Notes: generated from the sequence alone by a model not told the origin. A DNA stretch of 64,000 bases from Nostoc sp. S13 (GCF_029379315.1 NZ_JAQYWQ010000020.1:1-64000); one strand, 5' to 3'; positions 27,578-36,301 are shown, counted from the stretch's first letter. Numbers and translations are program-made.

Positions 27578-28366
27578 TTAAAAACCAAAAGCTAAAAATC
27601 CCCCATCGACGGTGATACATTGTCCAGTGATGAAAGATGCCGCAGGCATACAAAGAAATGCCACTAAACCCGCTACTTCTTCTGGTTGACCAACCCGCGC
27701 CATAGGTGTTTGTGATAGAACTAATTCGAGAAAATCTTGGTTATCGAGTACAGACTCGGTTAGAGGCGTGCGAATAGCCCAAGGTGCTACGGTATTTACC
27801 CTAATATGATCTGAAGCCCATTCAACTGACAGCGATCGCGTCAGTTGATTTATAGCTGCTTTAGTCATACCATAAGGAGCACCTGTACGATTTGAGACTA
27901 AACCCGCCACAGAACTTATATTCACAATGCTGCTGTTTTCCCCATTTTGAAGCAGAGGATAAAACAGACGGCACATCTCAAAAATTGATGTCTGGTTTGT
28001 CTGGATAATGAACTCATACTCACCTAAGGTATACTCTACCAATTTTTTACTAATATTGGTTCCGACATTATTAACCAGGATGTCTAATTTATCCCAGGTT
28101 TTGCTAACCTTCTCAAAGATGACTTGACGACCATCAGGGGTTGCAACATCTGCCGTAATCCCATAAGCAGGTAATCCTGCTTGTTGCCAAATAATTAGTT
28201 GTTGGTCAACATCCTGAGAATTCCGTGCGACAATTGTGACTTCTGCACCCAGAGATAAGAACTCATTGGCAACAGCTAGTCCAATACCTTTCGTGGCACC
28301 TGTAACCAGTGCTTTCTTTCCTGTAAGTGTCCAGCGGCAGCTACGCCCGCCATAGGCATCGCTCAT
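27578..28366 (-). CDS. Short-chain dehydrogenase/reductase (tropinone-reductase-like)
   Basis: A 262-residue NAD(P)-dependent oxidoreductase. The cofactor motif TGATKGIG is at about residues 23-30, NNVG near 98, the catalytic Ser in NISSVAG near 148 and the YGMTK active-site Tyr/Lys near 163. The GxxxN and late [12 protein letters not shown] motifs are also intact. Sequence layout is closest to SDRs annotated as tropinone reductases, whose substrate in cyanobacteria is unknown. The first 11 residues ([10 protein letters not shown]) are encoded by a copy of the dispersed GCGATGCC-TATGGCGGGC repeat; family members normally begin directly with the [12 protein letters not shown] segment. Confidence 0.9.
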   Translation of the reverse strand: MSDAYGGRSCRWTLTGKKALVTGATKGIGLAVANEFLSLGAEVTIVARNSQDVDQQLIIWQQAGLPAYGITADVATPDGRQVIFEKVSKTWDKLDILVNNVGTNISKKLVEYTLGEYEFIIQTNQTSIFEMCRLFYPLLQNGENSSIVNISSVAGLVSNRTGAPYGMTKAAINQLTRSLSVEWASDHIRVNTVAPWAIRTPLTESVLDNQDFLELVLSQTPMARVGQPEEVAGLVAFLCMPAASFITGQCITVDGGFLAFGF

Positions 28367-28513
28367 TTGTAATTCTGCGGATTTTTTATTTTTAAGCTAT
28401 CAATAACCTAATAGTTTATCTTGCAGGTGCCCAATGCGATCGCCTTTTATCATAATGTAGATGATCGCAATCTCTAAACCATTCACCGCATCTTATTCCA
28501 ATTTAACAAACTC

Positions 28514-29092
28514 ATGTTTTTTTCAAATTCTCTGGAAAATCAACTCCAGCGCTGGAACGAAACCATTCGCAATCAGCCGAAAAATCCTAATGCTTACATT
28601 CGTCGAGGTATGGTTAATTTTCAACTGGGCAAGATTGATGAATCTATTCAAGATTTTGACATGGCAGAGCAATTGGATACCCGTATTAAACCCTACCTCT
28701 GGCAACGGGGATTATCGTACTATTATGCAGAAAGATTTGCTGAGGGCGCTGAACAATTTGAAATAGATTTGACAGTGAATGCTGAAGATGTAGAAGAAAC
28801 AGTATGGCGATATCTCTGCATAGCTCGTTCGTTAGGTGTTGAAGAGGCACGTAATTCTTTACTAACTGTAAAAAATGACCCTCGACGTGTTATGCAGCAC
28901 GTATATGATTTGTATGCAGGAAATTGTACACCAGATGATATTTTAACTGTTGGTCAATCAGAAGGAATAAAGGGGAATTTTTACAGTCATCTTTACTTGG
29001 GATTATATTACGAAGCCCAGAAGAATCTTGATTTAGCTCAAGAATATATAGTTAAAGCTGCTGACCAGTACAAAATTGAGGATTATACGTAA
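28514..29092 (+). CDS. TPR-repeat protein
   Basis: A 192-residue soluble protein built of tetratricopeptide repeats. Two clear TPR units lie at about residues 23-90 (NPNAYIRRGMVNFQLGKIDE, then PYLWQRGLSYYYAERFAEGAEQFE), and another near 160-185 (YSHLYLGLYYEAQKNLDLAQEY). It has no signal peptide. Similar small TPR proteins are widespread in cyanobacteria and plants with unknown role, presumably protein-protein binding. The upstream gene is divergent (SDR), and HIP1-type sites lie in the shared upstream region. An overlapping shadow frame from 28461 is not real. Confidence 0.85.
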   Translation: MFFSNSLENQLQRWNETIRNQPKNPNAYIRRGMVNFQLGKIDESIQDFDMAEQLDTRIKPYLWQRGLSYYYAERFAEGAEQFEIDLTVNAEDVEETVWRYLCIARSLGVEEARNSLLTVKNDPRRVMQHVYDLYAGNCTPDDILTVGQSEGIKGNFYSHLYLGLYYEAQKNLDLAQEYIVKAADQYKIEDYT

Positions 29093-29226
29093 TATCTGGC
29101 ACAGGTACATAAAAAATTGCGAGGCTGGATATAATTGACTATTAAGCTTATGTAAATGCTGGGTTTAGCGCTAAATCTTACCAACTCAACAATTTCGGAC
29201 AAGACATCTTACGGGAAAGTCTCTAA

Positions 29227-29430
29227 ATATACGTTTTGGATACCAATACTCTGATTTACTACTTCAAGGGTCAAGGACAAGTCGCTTACAACCTTGCCAG
29301 TATCCCTGCTGAGGAAATTAGTATTCCGACAATCGTTATCTTTGAATTGCAAGTCGGTATTGAAAAATCCACCTCCCCAGTAAAACGCATTAACGGTGAT
29401 GAAATTCAACCTCTTTCTCCAGAATCTTAA
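29227..29430 (+). pseudogene. vapC toxin remnant (PIN domain, start lost and 3' end missing)
   Basis: The frame encodes YVLDTNTLIYYFKGQGQVA and IPTIVIFELQVGIEKS, the N-terminal third to half of a PIN-domain VapC toxin, with the first catalytic Asp and the Glu of FELQVG. The codon where ATG is expected (before YVLDTN) is ATA at 29227, preceded directly by a TAA stop. The frame ends at 29430 after about 66 codons instead of about 130, where it runs into the 3' end of the opposite-strand protease gene. The rest of the PIN domain, including later catalytic acids, is missing. No full vapB antitoxin was recognised upstream; a short open stretch ends at the TAA. Confidence 0.75.
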
Positions 29431-29947
29431 TATCATAGTTGCCAAAGAAATCGTGGCCTAATAAGCCGATGCTTGCTTTTGGTGCGATCGCTACCTGAAG
29501 ATTATTGGCTGTAACTCCACCTACTGCAATAGATTTTACTTTACTAGTTGGGAATTTCACTTCGCTACCATCGGCAATTTGGGCTTGCATTGTACCTGTA
29601 GCCTGGAGTTCAAGTGTACTCGCCATACTTAGAGTAATAACGGTTTCGCTAGCACCTGTATCTATAATCATTTCAAAGGTTTTTTTGTCGTTGAAGGTGA
29701 CATCAATCACAGGAGTTCCACCAAAGCGGCGTTTGATTGGGACTCGAAAAACTCTGTTGTCTGAAGGTGCGGTTATATTGCCACAAAGCCTTCCCAATCC
29801 AACGGTTTTACCAGAGGAGGTGATCATGTAACATACTCCTGGATCGTCAGCTGTTGCCTGATGAGAGAATGCTAAAAAGACTAGCGTCGGCATTAGTGCC
29901 GCAGCTAGATTAATGCTCATAATCCAACGCCTCCAAGCATTCTCCAT
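29390..29947 (-). CDS. Retropepsin-like aspartic protease, exported
   Basis: A 185-residue protein with an N-terminal signal/anchor (about residues 9-33, ending in SHQATA). The single aspartic-protease motif IIDTGASETVIT is near residue 95, preceded by the strand VFRVPIKRRFGGTPVIDVTF and followed by the GLLGHDFFGNYDIKI segment that closes the fold. Such clan AA proteases act as dimers because each chain supplies one Asp; substrates in cyanobacteria are unknown. The C-terminus, EKEVEFHHR, matches the usual family end, so the gene appears complete even though its 3' end overlaps the vapC remnant by about 41 bp. Starts at a later Met (IMSINLAA) are possible. Confidence 0.85.
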   Translation of the reverse strand: MENAWRRWIMSINLAAALMPTLVFLAFSHQATADDPGVCYMITSSGKTVGLGRLCGNITAPSDNRVFRVPIKRRFGGTPVIDVTFNDKKTFEMIIDTGASETVITLSMASTLELQATGTMQAQIADGSEVKFPTSKVKSIAVGGVTANNLQVAIAPKASIGLLGHDFFGNYDIKILEKEVEFHHR

Positions 29948-30523
29948 GTTATATTTCTCTCTAATTTTGCTGATATTTTTTAATAACTAAATTATTCATA
30001 ATAGATGCAAAATTGGGGCTAAATACTTACAGTTATTAGAAGAAAAACCAAAAAATTATCAATTTTTACTACAACAAAGATTCAGAAATCTAACATTATT
30101 TTGGTTATACTTTTTGTTTATATATTATGTCTAAGCTATCCAGACAAATTTTGTACTTCAAATTTAGTTACTGATTTTTTATTTATATGTTTTTATAAGA
30201 TGAAATGGTATTTATCTGACTTAATATATCTTACCGATAATTACTGTTTGATAATTAAAGATTAGGTAAAGACATGATAAAACTACTTAGAGGATGTTTA
30301 TCATGTCTAATTTATTACTCACATTGGCGACTATAAATCGCAACGACACGAGAGTTTAGCTGCCTCCGCAGGTTAGCAAATCCTTGATTTTGTATTAGTC
30401 CACGGAGGTAGACTTTGCTTGTGTAGTAGCAAATTATATTCATCCAATACTTTTAAAACAACCTCTTAGCACATATTAAATCTGGCATACTAAGAAGTTA
30501 GATAAGAGGAATTTGTTAGCTTA
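29948..30523. other. Non-coding, AT-rich degraded DNA
   Basis: No supported gene. Base composition is strongly AT-rich. A GGAGGTAGACTTTGCTTGTGTAGTAGC segment near 30404-30431 (with flanking CTCCGCAGG) looks like fragments of dispersed Nostoc repeats. The stretch begins the decayed island that runs to about 33.5 kb. Confidence 0.4.
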
Positions 30524-30703
30524 TTACAGCGTTACATCTACATGTACAGCAGTTGCGATCGCATTTTTAACAGCAATATATCTTTGTTTAAATATGATAT
30601 TTTTACTAATAGTATGTAAAGGAACTACACTGCAAATAGCTACTGCCAAATTATAGACTCCTGTGATTTTAAATATTGTGCCGCATTCCATCTCAGCATT
30701 TAC
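30524..30703 (-). pseudogene. C-terminal fragment of a nucleoside phosphorylase
   Basis: On the minus strand a 59-codon open stretch reads VNAEMECGTIFKITGVYN, then AICSVVPLHTISKN, then AVKNAIATAVHVDV before TAA. The NxEMExxTLF pattern followed by a Gly, the Cys-Val strand and a C-terminal ...AVKNAIATAV helix are those of the purine/uridine phosphorylase (PNP_UDP) family C-terminus. Just upstream (30710 side) an in-frame TGA interrupts the open frame and no N-terminal domain is visible. It has no start codon. I judge it to be a gene remnant. Confidence 0.55.
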
Positions 30704-31061
30704 CTGTGATCAAATTGAGATTAGCGATCGCTCCACCATTATAATATAGTAGAGTTCCTGTGCAGACGCTTTTAGATTATCTCGTTAGCCTCCGTTCCGC
30801 GTGCAGCCGCTTGTTAGGTATTCTAGCAGCGTTGAATTGAGACTTTTCTTTATTTTACATTCCATAGTATTTTGCACTAAAGCCTACTGTTAAAGGAGCT
30901 CCATCATATAAACAAGAAACACTTATTTTTAGTTTTTTCCTGTGGTCATAATAAGTGTGGAAGTGTGTCTACTTTCGTGAAAGTTCTATTTCCGATGGAT
31001 TTATACTAAGTGATCCAAGTATTGGTACTGAATCAAACTCTTGTGTTTGCAAATGAGGTGC

Positions 31062-31069
31062 GGTTTTCT
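31062..31069. repeat. Left target-site duplication of the ISKra4 element
   Basis: GGTTTTCT directly outside the left inverted repeat. An identical 8-mer is directly outside the right one at 32239-32246. Confidence 0.85.
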
Positions 31070-31144
31070 GGGAGCATCCAGTTTTGGAAGATTTACCATT
31101 TCTGAGAAAATATAGAAGGAAAGAACCCTGTGCGATCGCTGACT

Positions 31145-31363
31145 ATGAGCCAAGAGAAACAAGAACGGATCAAAGCCTGCTTACAAGAACTGGCAACATT
31201 ACTGTACTCGGAAGCTGATAAGAGTCAGTTAATAGACCTTGAAGGTATAGAAAAAACAGTTCGTAGCCAAATATTAGAATATGTCGGCCCAGAAATAGCC
31301 CTTTTTTTCTCGAACAAACAACAAAAACAAAAATTGGTAAAACGAGGAAAATCAAAAGCTTAG
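31145..31363 (+). CDS. ISKra4 transposase, N-terminal part (frame A)
   Basis: A 72-residue frame from ATG at 31145 (open from a GTG at 31130) that encodes the helical N-terminus of the ISKra4 transposase and stops at TAG 31361. It has an AGAAGG ribosome site upstream. At 31303-31309 the in-frame heptamer T TTT TTC, a classical -1 slippery site, lies inside the 97-bp overlap with the frame that encodes the catalytic part. A -1 shift there would yield a full transposase. Alternatively it is a disabling frameshift mutation. Confidence 0.75.
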   Translation: MSQEKQERIKACLQELATLLYSEADKSQLIDLEGIEKTVRSQILEYVGPEIALFFSNKQQKQKLVKRGKSKA

Positions 31364-32211
31364 TTGGGGAACTGAAATTAAAAGCTAAACAGATACAGAG
31401 GCTGGGTTTGAAACCAAGGAGTCGATTAAGTCCATTACTTCAAAAGTGCTGTTTGAGGCTATCAGCTAAGGAATCATACCAAAAAGCAGAAATCGAAATT
31501 GAGGCATTGACAGGAGTGAAAGTTGGACATACAACGCAACAAAAACTAGTGCTGTCACAAGATTTTCAATTACCACTTGCTAAACAATCAGTTTCAGAAG
31601 TCAGCCTAGATGGAGGAAAAGTCCGACTCAGGGGTAAACCAAAAGCAGGCTGTCACTGGCGAGACTATAAAACTGTTCGTCTGCAAGGCATTTACTATGG
31701 TGCATTTTTTGATGATAATCAATCATTAATTGATTACGTCAATAGCCAATGTTTGGTGAATCCACTTATTTGCTTAGGAGATGGTCATGATGGAGTTTGG
31801 AATTTAGTTAAGGAATTTGGAACTGAACCATTTGAACGTTGGGAAATTTTGGATTGGTATCATCTCAAGGAAAATCTTTATAAAATTGGTGGTTCTTTAA
31901 AGCGACTCAAAGCTGCTGAAACTCTTTTATGGCATGGTCAAGTAGAAAAAGCTAAAGCTTTATTTGAACATTGTCGGGGCAAACAAGCTAAAAACTTCAT
32001 TGCTTATCTCGAAAAACATCGCTCTCGTATTATTAACTATAGCTATTACCAAGCTGAACAACTGTGTTCTATTGGTTCTGGTGCCGTCGAGTCTGCTATC
32101 AAACAAATTGGCGCAAGAATTAAAATTTCTGGCGCACAGTGGAATATAGAAAGTGTCAACCAGATCCTTTCTGTTCGTTGTGCTTATCTCAATGGGTTGC
32201 TTGCAATTTGA
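31267..32211 (+). CDS. ISKra4 transposase, main catalytic part (frame B)
   Basis: The frame is open from 31267 and lacks a good start codon of its own before a TTG at 31408. From about 31345 it reads as the standard ISKra4 transposase: IKSLVGELKLKAKQ, LGLKPRSRLSPLLQKCCLRLS, EVSLDGGKVRLRG (first Asp of the DDE-type triad), CLGDGHDGVWNLV (second Asp), LDWYHLKENLYK, and CSIGSGAVESAIKQIGAR (with the final Glu), ending ...CAYLNGLLAI. All three acidic residues are present, so the enzyme could be active if made by frameshifting with frame A. It lies antisense to the TIR gene it interrupts. Confidence 0.85.
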   Translation, partial: PNIRICRPRNSPFFLEQTTKTKIGKTRKIKSLVGELKLKAKQIQRLGLKPRSRLSPLLQKCCLRLSAKESYQKAEIEIEALTGVKVGHTTQQKLVLSQDFQLPLAKQSVSEVSLDGGKVRLRGKPKAGCHWRDYKTVRLQGIYYGAFFDDNQSLIDYVNSQCLVNPLICLGDGHDGVWNLVKEFGTEPFERWEILDWYHLKENLYKIGGSLKRLKAAETLLWHGQVEKAKALFEHCRGKQAKNFIAYLEKHRSRIINYSYYQAEQLCSIGSGAVESAIKQIGARIKISGAQWNIESVNQILSVRCAYLNGLLAI

Positions 32212-32238
32212 GTCTTTCTGCCAAAAGTGGATGCTCCC

Positions 32239-32246
32239 GGTTTTCT
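32239..32246. repeat. Right target-site duplication of the ISKra4 element
   Basis: Second copy of GGTTTTCT, immediately after the right inverted repeat. Read on the minus strand it encodes the last complete codons (AAA ACC) of the uninterrupted TIR gene 5' part. Confidence 0.85.
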
Positions 32247-33148
32247 TCAGATCAACTTCAACATAATTGATGAGATTACCCTCGGCCTCAAGAAGCATAT
32301 GACAATCATCATTATCAATAATTATATTGCCGACTTCATTCGGTTCCTCCCTTACGGCAGTTGAGGCGGAGGCAATGCTCATGCCTATATATTGGAATGG
32401 TCTGTGAAATGGCTTACTAAATAAAGGAAGATTTATTATCGCTGCTTTATCCAATGCTTGACCTAAAGTAGTACCAGTAAGATTGCTTTCAAGAGCGTTT
32501 TTATTGAATACAACCCCAATACTACGCACAAGTTTTGCAAAGGCATCTTCATACCGAGATTCTTCGGTAAAGTCAGCATAAGACTTACCAAGTAAAAACC
32601 CCGGTAATTCACAGTTACGATACATAATCGGAAGAACCTTAACTCTTCTCCCCTTAATCTCTTGATTCATGGCTACATCCATTTCTCGCTGTACCCAAGA
32701 TGAGACAATTGAATTCGGAGATAGAATAATAGCAACATAGTCTACTTTATCCAAACCACTTCTGATTTTCTCTATTAAAGAGTCTCCAACGTTTATTTCA
32801 GCTTCATCAAGCCAAAATTTAACGCCGTGGTTGTCCAAATCTCTTGCAAGCTGCCTAACAAAAGGTTTGTCTTCCTTGTTGTGGCTAAGAAATACACTGA
32901 CTGTCATCTATGGGCATACTCCCTTTGAATACCATATGTAATACTTATAGGTATTTATTTTCATGTTATGCAGAATTTTTACATCCAATACCCTATTTTA
33001 GATATTAGACTAAAAATTTTCTTTCCGTATAAATACTCTATTTTGGTTTTAAAACCTGATTTTCAGTATATTCCTTGGTGATATCCAGAATTTTTCTAGA
33101 TAACATCCGATTTAGGACATTATACGGAAATTTTCTAGATATTACTTT

Positions 33149-33373
33149 ATGCAAGAAGGCCCAAAAAAGCTGCTAGAACAGGTTCAGGATACAATTCGGC
33201 TTAAGCATTATTATTACAAAACAGAAAAAAGCTACATTAACTGGATTAGGCGTTACATCTTTTTTCATGATAAGCGCCATTCTAAAGATATGGAGAGTGC
33301 GGAAATAGAAGCATTTCTAACACATTTAGCTGTTAAAGAAAACGTCACTGTGTCAACTCAAAATCTATCATGA
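33149..33373 (+). pseudogene. N-terminal fragment of an integron-type tyrosine recombinase
   Basis: A 74-codon frame encoding LLEQVQDTIRLKHYYYKTEKSY, then INWIRRYIFFHDKRHSKDM and AFLTHLAVKENVTVSTQN, the SAM-like core-binding domain of IntI/XerC-type integrases in its usual order and spacing. It ends at TGA directly after STQN-LS, where the family normally continues with the ALSALLFLY helix and the catalytic domain. No catalytic Arg-His-Arg-Tyr residues are encoded in the following 140 bp. It is a truncated remnant, consistent with the region having exchanged DNA. The 200 bp upstream contain repeated AT-rich motifs of the form TTTTCTAGAT. Confidence 0.8.
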
Positions 33374-33514
33374 GTGCGCGATTTGATGTTGTTCGCTGAC
33401 GCTACTCGACTAAATCGATAAAGCCATTACGAAAAGAACAGACCTGGTAAAGCTCGATTTATGAATTATAACTGTACAGACGGGCTATAACGCTCCTAAC
33501 TCCTTCTTTGCAAT

Positions 33515-36301
33515 ATGATATATAAACCCCCTCAACAAAAGCTGTTGAGATGGATTGCATTGTTCCTAATTGGAACATTTCTGCAATTGTTGTTCTACAT
33601 CCCGACACCAGTTTTATCCCAATCCAGTAGCTGTAGCACTCTTACTGCTCCTCTCACCGCTGAGGAACAAACTTATGCTCACGCTGCTTGGCAGTATTTT
33701 GTGAAAAATTATCAGCCAGCAACGGGATTTACCAACTCTACCGGGGGTTATCCTTCTGGTACACTCTGGGATATGGGTAACTACCTGATGGCATTGAATG
33801 CTGCACGCTGGTTAAATCTTACTGACCAAGCAGACTTTGATTCCCGCCTCAATAAGTTTTTGACGACTCTCAGCAGCTTGAAGTTATTTGAAGATACCTT
33901 GCCCAATAAAGTCTATAATGCAGCCACCGCACAGATGGTTGATTATGGTAATAATCCGCTTGAGCGGGGTATTGGTTGGTCTGCTTTGGATGTCGGGCGA
34001 ATACTGGCTGCGTTTGATGTCATCCGTACCTGTCATCCTCAATATAATGATTGGCTCAAAGGAATTGTAGCGAAATGGCAAGTAGCGCGATCGCTCAAAG
34101 ATGGACAACTTTTTGGCGCTACTGTTCTCCCAGACAACAAAACGTTACTGGTGCAAGAAGGACGACTCGGCTACGAAGAATACGGCGCTAGAGGCTATGG
34201 ACTTTGGGGTTTCTCTGCACCCAAGGCTATTTCTTTAGAACCATTTAAGCTGGTCGAAATTAATGGTGTGCAAATTCCCGTTGATACCCGTGACTTTAAA
34301 AGCACCAATGCTAATAATTATGTTGTGAGTGAGTCTTATATCCTTGATGGGATTGAATTTGGCTTGCAAGGTGAGTTAGCTGATTTTGCTGCCAGGGTTT
34401 TAGATGTGCAAAAACGGCGTTATGATACCACAGGCCAGTTGACTGCGGTAACAGAAGATAATATTGACCAAACGCCTTATTTTCTTTACAACACCGTCTA
34501 CGCCAACGGTGCAACCTGGGCAACTATTACCGATGCCAATCAACCTTATCCACAGTTTCGCAGCATCAGTACAAAAGCAGCTTTTGGCTGGCGCTATCTT
34601 TTTCCAGATAATGCCTATGCCCAAAAAGTTTTTGATGCAGTCAAGGATCTCCGCAGTCCTGATGATAGCGGTTACTATGCTGGTATCTATGAAGAATCAA
34701 AACAACCCAACAAAGCTTTGACAGGTAATACTAATGGGTTAATTTTAGAGATTTTATACTACAAAGCTAAGGGAAATCACCCTTTAATTGCTTCCACTTC
34801 TGTAAGTGTGTCTACTGGTAAGCCCAGTGAAAATGCTTCTTCGACAACACCTCCAAATTCTACTGTCACACCTCCGATCGCAATCCCTGCGGACACTTCT
34901 AATAAAGTCATAGAAGTGACCATTGCACCTATTCCACCAGTGGATAATCCTGAATCATCATTTAACCTGAAACTAGATCGATCACTGACGGTTATTGAAC
35001 GACGTTATGCGGAGGCGGCTTGGGGATACTTTCAAGCAAATTATCACTCCCAGAGTGGGCTGATCGACGATCGCAGTGATTTCAAAGGCGCAACTCTCTG
35101 GGGATTGGGAGATTATCTGGCAGCACTCCATGCAGTGCGATCGCTCGATATAATTACCCCGAAAGAATTTGACCAGCGCACCCGACATCTTTTAGCAGCC
35201 TTGACAAAGTTACCGTTATTTGCAACAGAGTTGCCGAGTCGGGGTTACGATACGCGATCGCTCCAACCAGTAGATTATGGTGGAAATCCAGTTCCAGAAG
35301 GAAACGGCTGGTCAGCTTTAGATTTAGGCAGGATACTCGCAGCGCTTTACAACTTAAAAACTTGTCATCCAGAATATACGGCTGCCGTAGATAAAATTGT
35401 GCTGGATTGGTCATACTTGCGTGTGGTGCGCGAAGGTATTCTCTCCAGTGCTACAACCGCTAAAGATCAAGATGGGCGAGTTATTACCCATGTAAACCCT
35501 GAAACCCGTTTGGGTTATGAGGAATATGCTGCTCGTGCTTTTCAATTATGGGGATTTAATGTTGAGCATTCTGCTGTTGGCGGTGAATATGAAACTGCCT
35601 TAGTAGAGGGAGTGAAGGTCCCAGTCCAACGCCGTCGCAGGAATACTAACTCCAAAAACCAATACACAGTTAGCAATCCTTTCTTACTCTATGCACTGGA
35701 GTTTGGACTAGATCCACAAATGCGATCGCTCTTTGAGCCAATTTTTCAGGCGCAAGCTGAACGTTACCGTCGCACCGGCATCCTCACAGCCTCAGCTACC
35801 ACTTTGATTGATCGTAAACCTTACACCGTTCATAGCTCAATTAGTGAGTCTTGGGTGGCTTTAGGAGACGATGGTAAATCTGTACCAAAGGGGCGATTGG
35901 TAAGTACAGCAGTAGCTTTTGCCTATCATGCCTTGCTTCCAGAAAACAAGTACAGTCAAGAGTTACTGCAAGGAACGACTGACTTATATAATCCATTAGT
36001 TGGATTTTATGAGGGCTTCTATGAAACTACGGGTAAAACGGCAATTGGTTTCACCAGCAGCACCAACAGTATGATTTTGCAATCCTTGCTATCCGAAGTG
36101 ACGAATCGACAACCCCTAATTCGTCCGACTACCACCATGAAATCTCCTTGGTGGCAAGAAGTTAGTAAGGGAAATTCTGGGCGAGGTTTACCCAACACTG
36201 CTACACAACGAACCAAGTTAATTTCTGATAGTTCTGGAAGTTACTGGGTTTCAGATAGCGAAAAAACTACGTTAGGAAGTAGTACAAAAGTTACAAATTA
36301 A
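33515..36301 (+). CDS. Exported protein with two DUF3131 domains
   Basis: A 928-residue protein with an N-terminal signal/anchor (about residues 11-36). Two homologous DUF3131 domains follow, about 45-430 and 490-875. Shared landmarks occur in each: YAHAAWQYFVKNY / YAEAAWGYFQANY, TLWDMGNYLMAL / TLWGLGDYLAAL, GWSALDVGRILAA / GWSALDLGRILAA, and RLGYEEYGARGYGLWGF / RLGYEEYAARAFQLWGF. The linker (about 430-490) is Pro/Thr/Ser-rich. DUF3131 is an alpha/alpha-barrel-like fold of unknown function that often accompanies glycan genes, so a periplasmic glycan-binding or glycan-cleaving role is likely. It is the first gene of the 33.5-41.9 kb polysaccharide locus. Confidence 0.85.
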   Translation: MIYKPPQQKLLRWIALFLIGTFLQLLFYIPTPVLSQSSSCSTLTAPLTAEEQTYAHAAWQYFVKNYQPATGFTNSTGGYPSGTLWDMGNYLMALNAARWLNLTDQADFDSRLNKFLTTLSSLKLFEDTLPNKVYNAATAQMVDYGNNPLERGIGWSALDVGRILAAFDVIRTCHPQYNDWLKGIVAKWQVARSLKDGQLFGATVLPDNKTLLVQEGRLGYEEYGARGYGLWGFSAPKAISLEPFKLVEINGVQIPVDTRDFKSTNANNYVVSESYILDGIEFGLQGELADFAARVLDVQKRRYDTTGQLTAVTEDNIDQTPYFLYNTVYANGATWATITDANQPYPQFRSISTKAAFGWRYLFPDNAYAQKVFDAVKDLRSPDDSGYYAGIYEESKQPNKALTGNTNGLILEILYYKAKGNHPLIASTSVSVSTGKPSENASSTTPPNSTVTPPIAIPADTSNKVIEVTIAPIPPVDNPESSFNLKLDRSLTVIERRYAEAAWGYFQANYHSQSGLIDDRSDFKGATLWGLGDYLAALHAVRSLDIITPKEFDQRTRHLLAALTKLPLFATELPSRGYDTRSLQPVDYGGNPVPEGNGWSALDLGRILAALYNLKTCHPEYTAAVDKIVLDWSYLRVVREGILSSATTAKDQDGRVITHVNPETRLGYEEYAARAFQLWGFNVEHSAVGGEYETALVEGVKVPVQRRRRNTNSKNQYTVSNPFLLYALEFGLDPQMRSLFEPIFQAQAERYRRTGILTASATTLIDRKPYTVHSSISESWVALGDDGKSVPKGRLVSTAVAFAYHALLPENKYSQELLQGTTDLYNPLVGFYEGFYETTGKTAIGFTSSTNSMILQSLLSEVTNRQPLIRPTTTMKSPWWQEVSKGNSGRGLPNTATQRTKLISDSSGSYWVSDSEKTTLGSSTKVTN

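Larger units (their letters stand above)
31070..32238 (+). mobile_element. ISKra4-family insertion sequence
   Basis: A 1169-bp element. Left end begins GGGAGCATCCAGTTTTGG at 31070; the right end, read inward from 32238, is GGGAGCATCCACTTTTGG: an imperfect terminal inverted repeat of about 22 bp. It is flanked by a perfect 8-bp direct repeat GGTTTTCT (31062-31069 and 32239-32246). It contains two overlapping frames for one transposase (31145-31363 and 31267-32211). The intact ends and identical target copies imply a fairly recent insertion, into a TIR-domain gene. Confidence 0.92.
30969..32907 (-). pseudogene. TIR-domain effector gene interrupted by an ISKra4-family element
   Basis: The 5' part (32239-32907, 223 codons) encodes a TIR_2-type domain (residues 1-130: SVFLSHNKEDK, FWLDEAEINVGDSL, AIILSPNS, SSWVQREMDVA, LPIMY) and then an unfamiliar C-terminal domain. 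At 32239 it meets the IS. Removing the IS and one 8-bp target copy joins codon ACC to GCA CCT CAT at 31061 in the same frame, adding TAPHLQTQEFDSV...SRK before TAG at 30969. Past that TAG the frame stays open to TAA at 30855 (encoding ...SVSCLYDGAPLTVGFSAKYYGM). So the ancestral protein had about 258 or, if the TAG is a mutation, about 295 residues. Prokaryotic TIR domains are commonly NAD-consuming immune effectors; the Glu in the DEAEI segment is a candidate catalytic residue. Confidence 0.85.

Noticed and set aside
28461-28766. 101-residue frame overlapping the TPR gene
   Set aside because: Shadow of the TPR gene in another frame.
31960-32907. A continuous 315-residue TIR frame on the minus strand
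   Set aside because: Its last 92 residues are antisense to the IS transposase; the true gene is interrupted at 32239.
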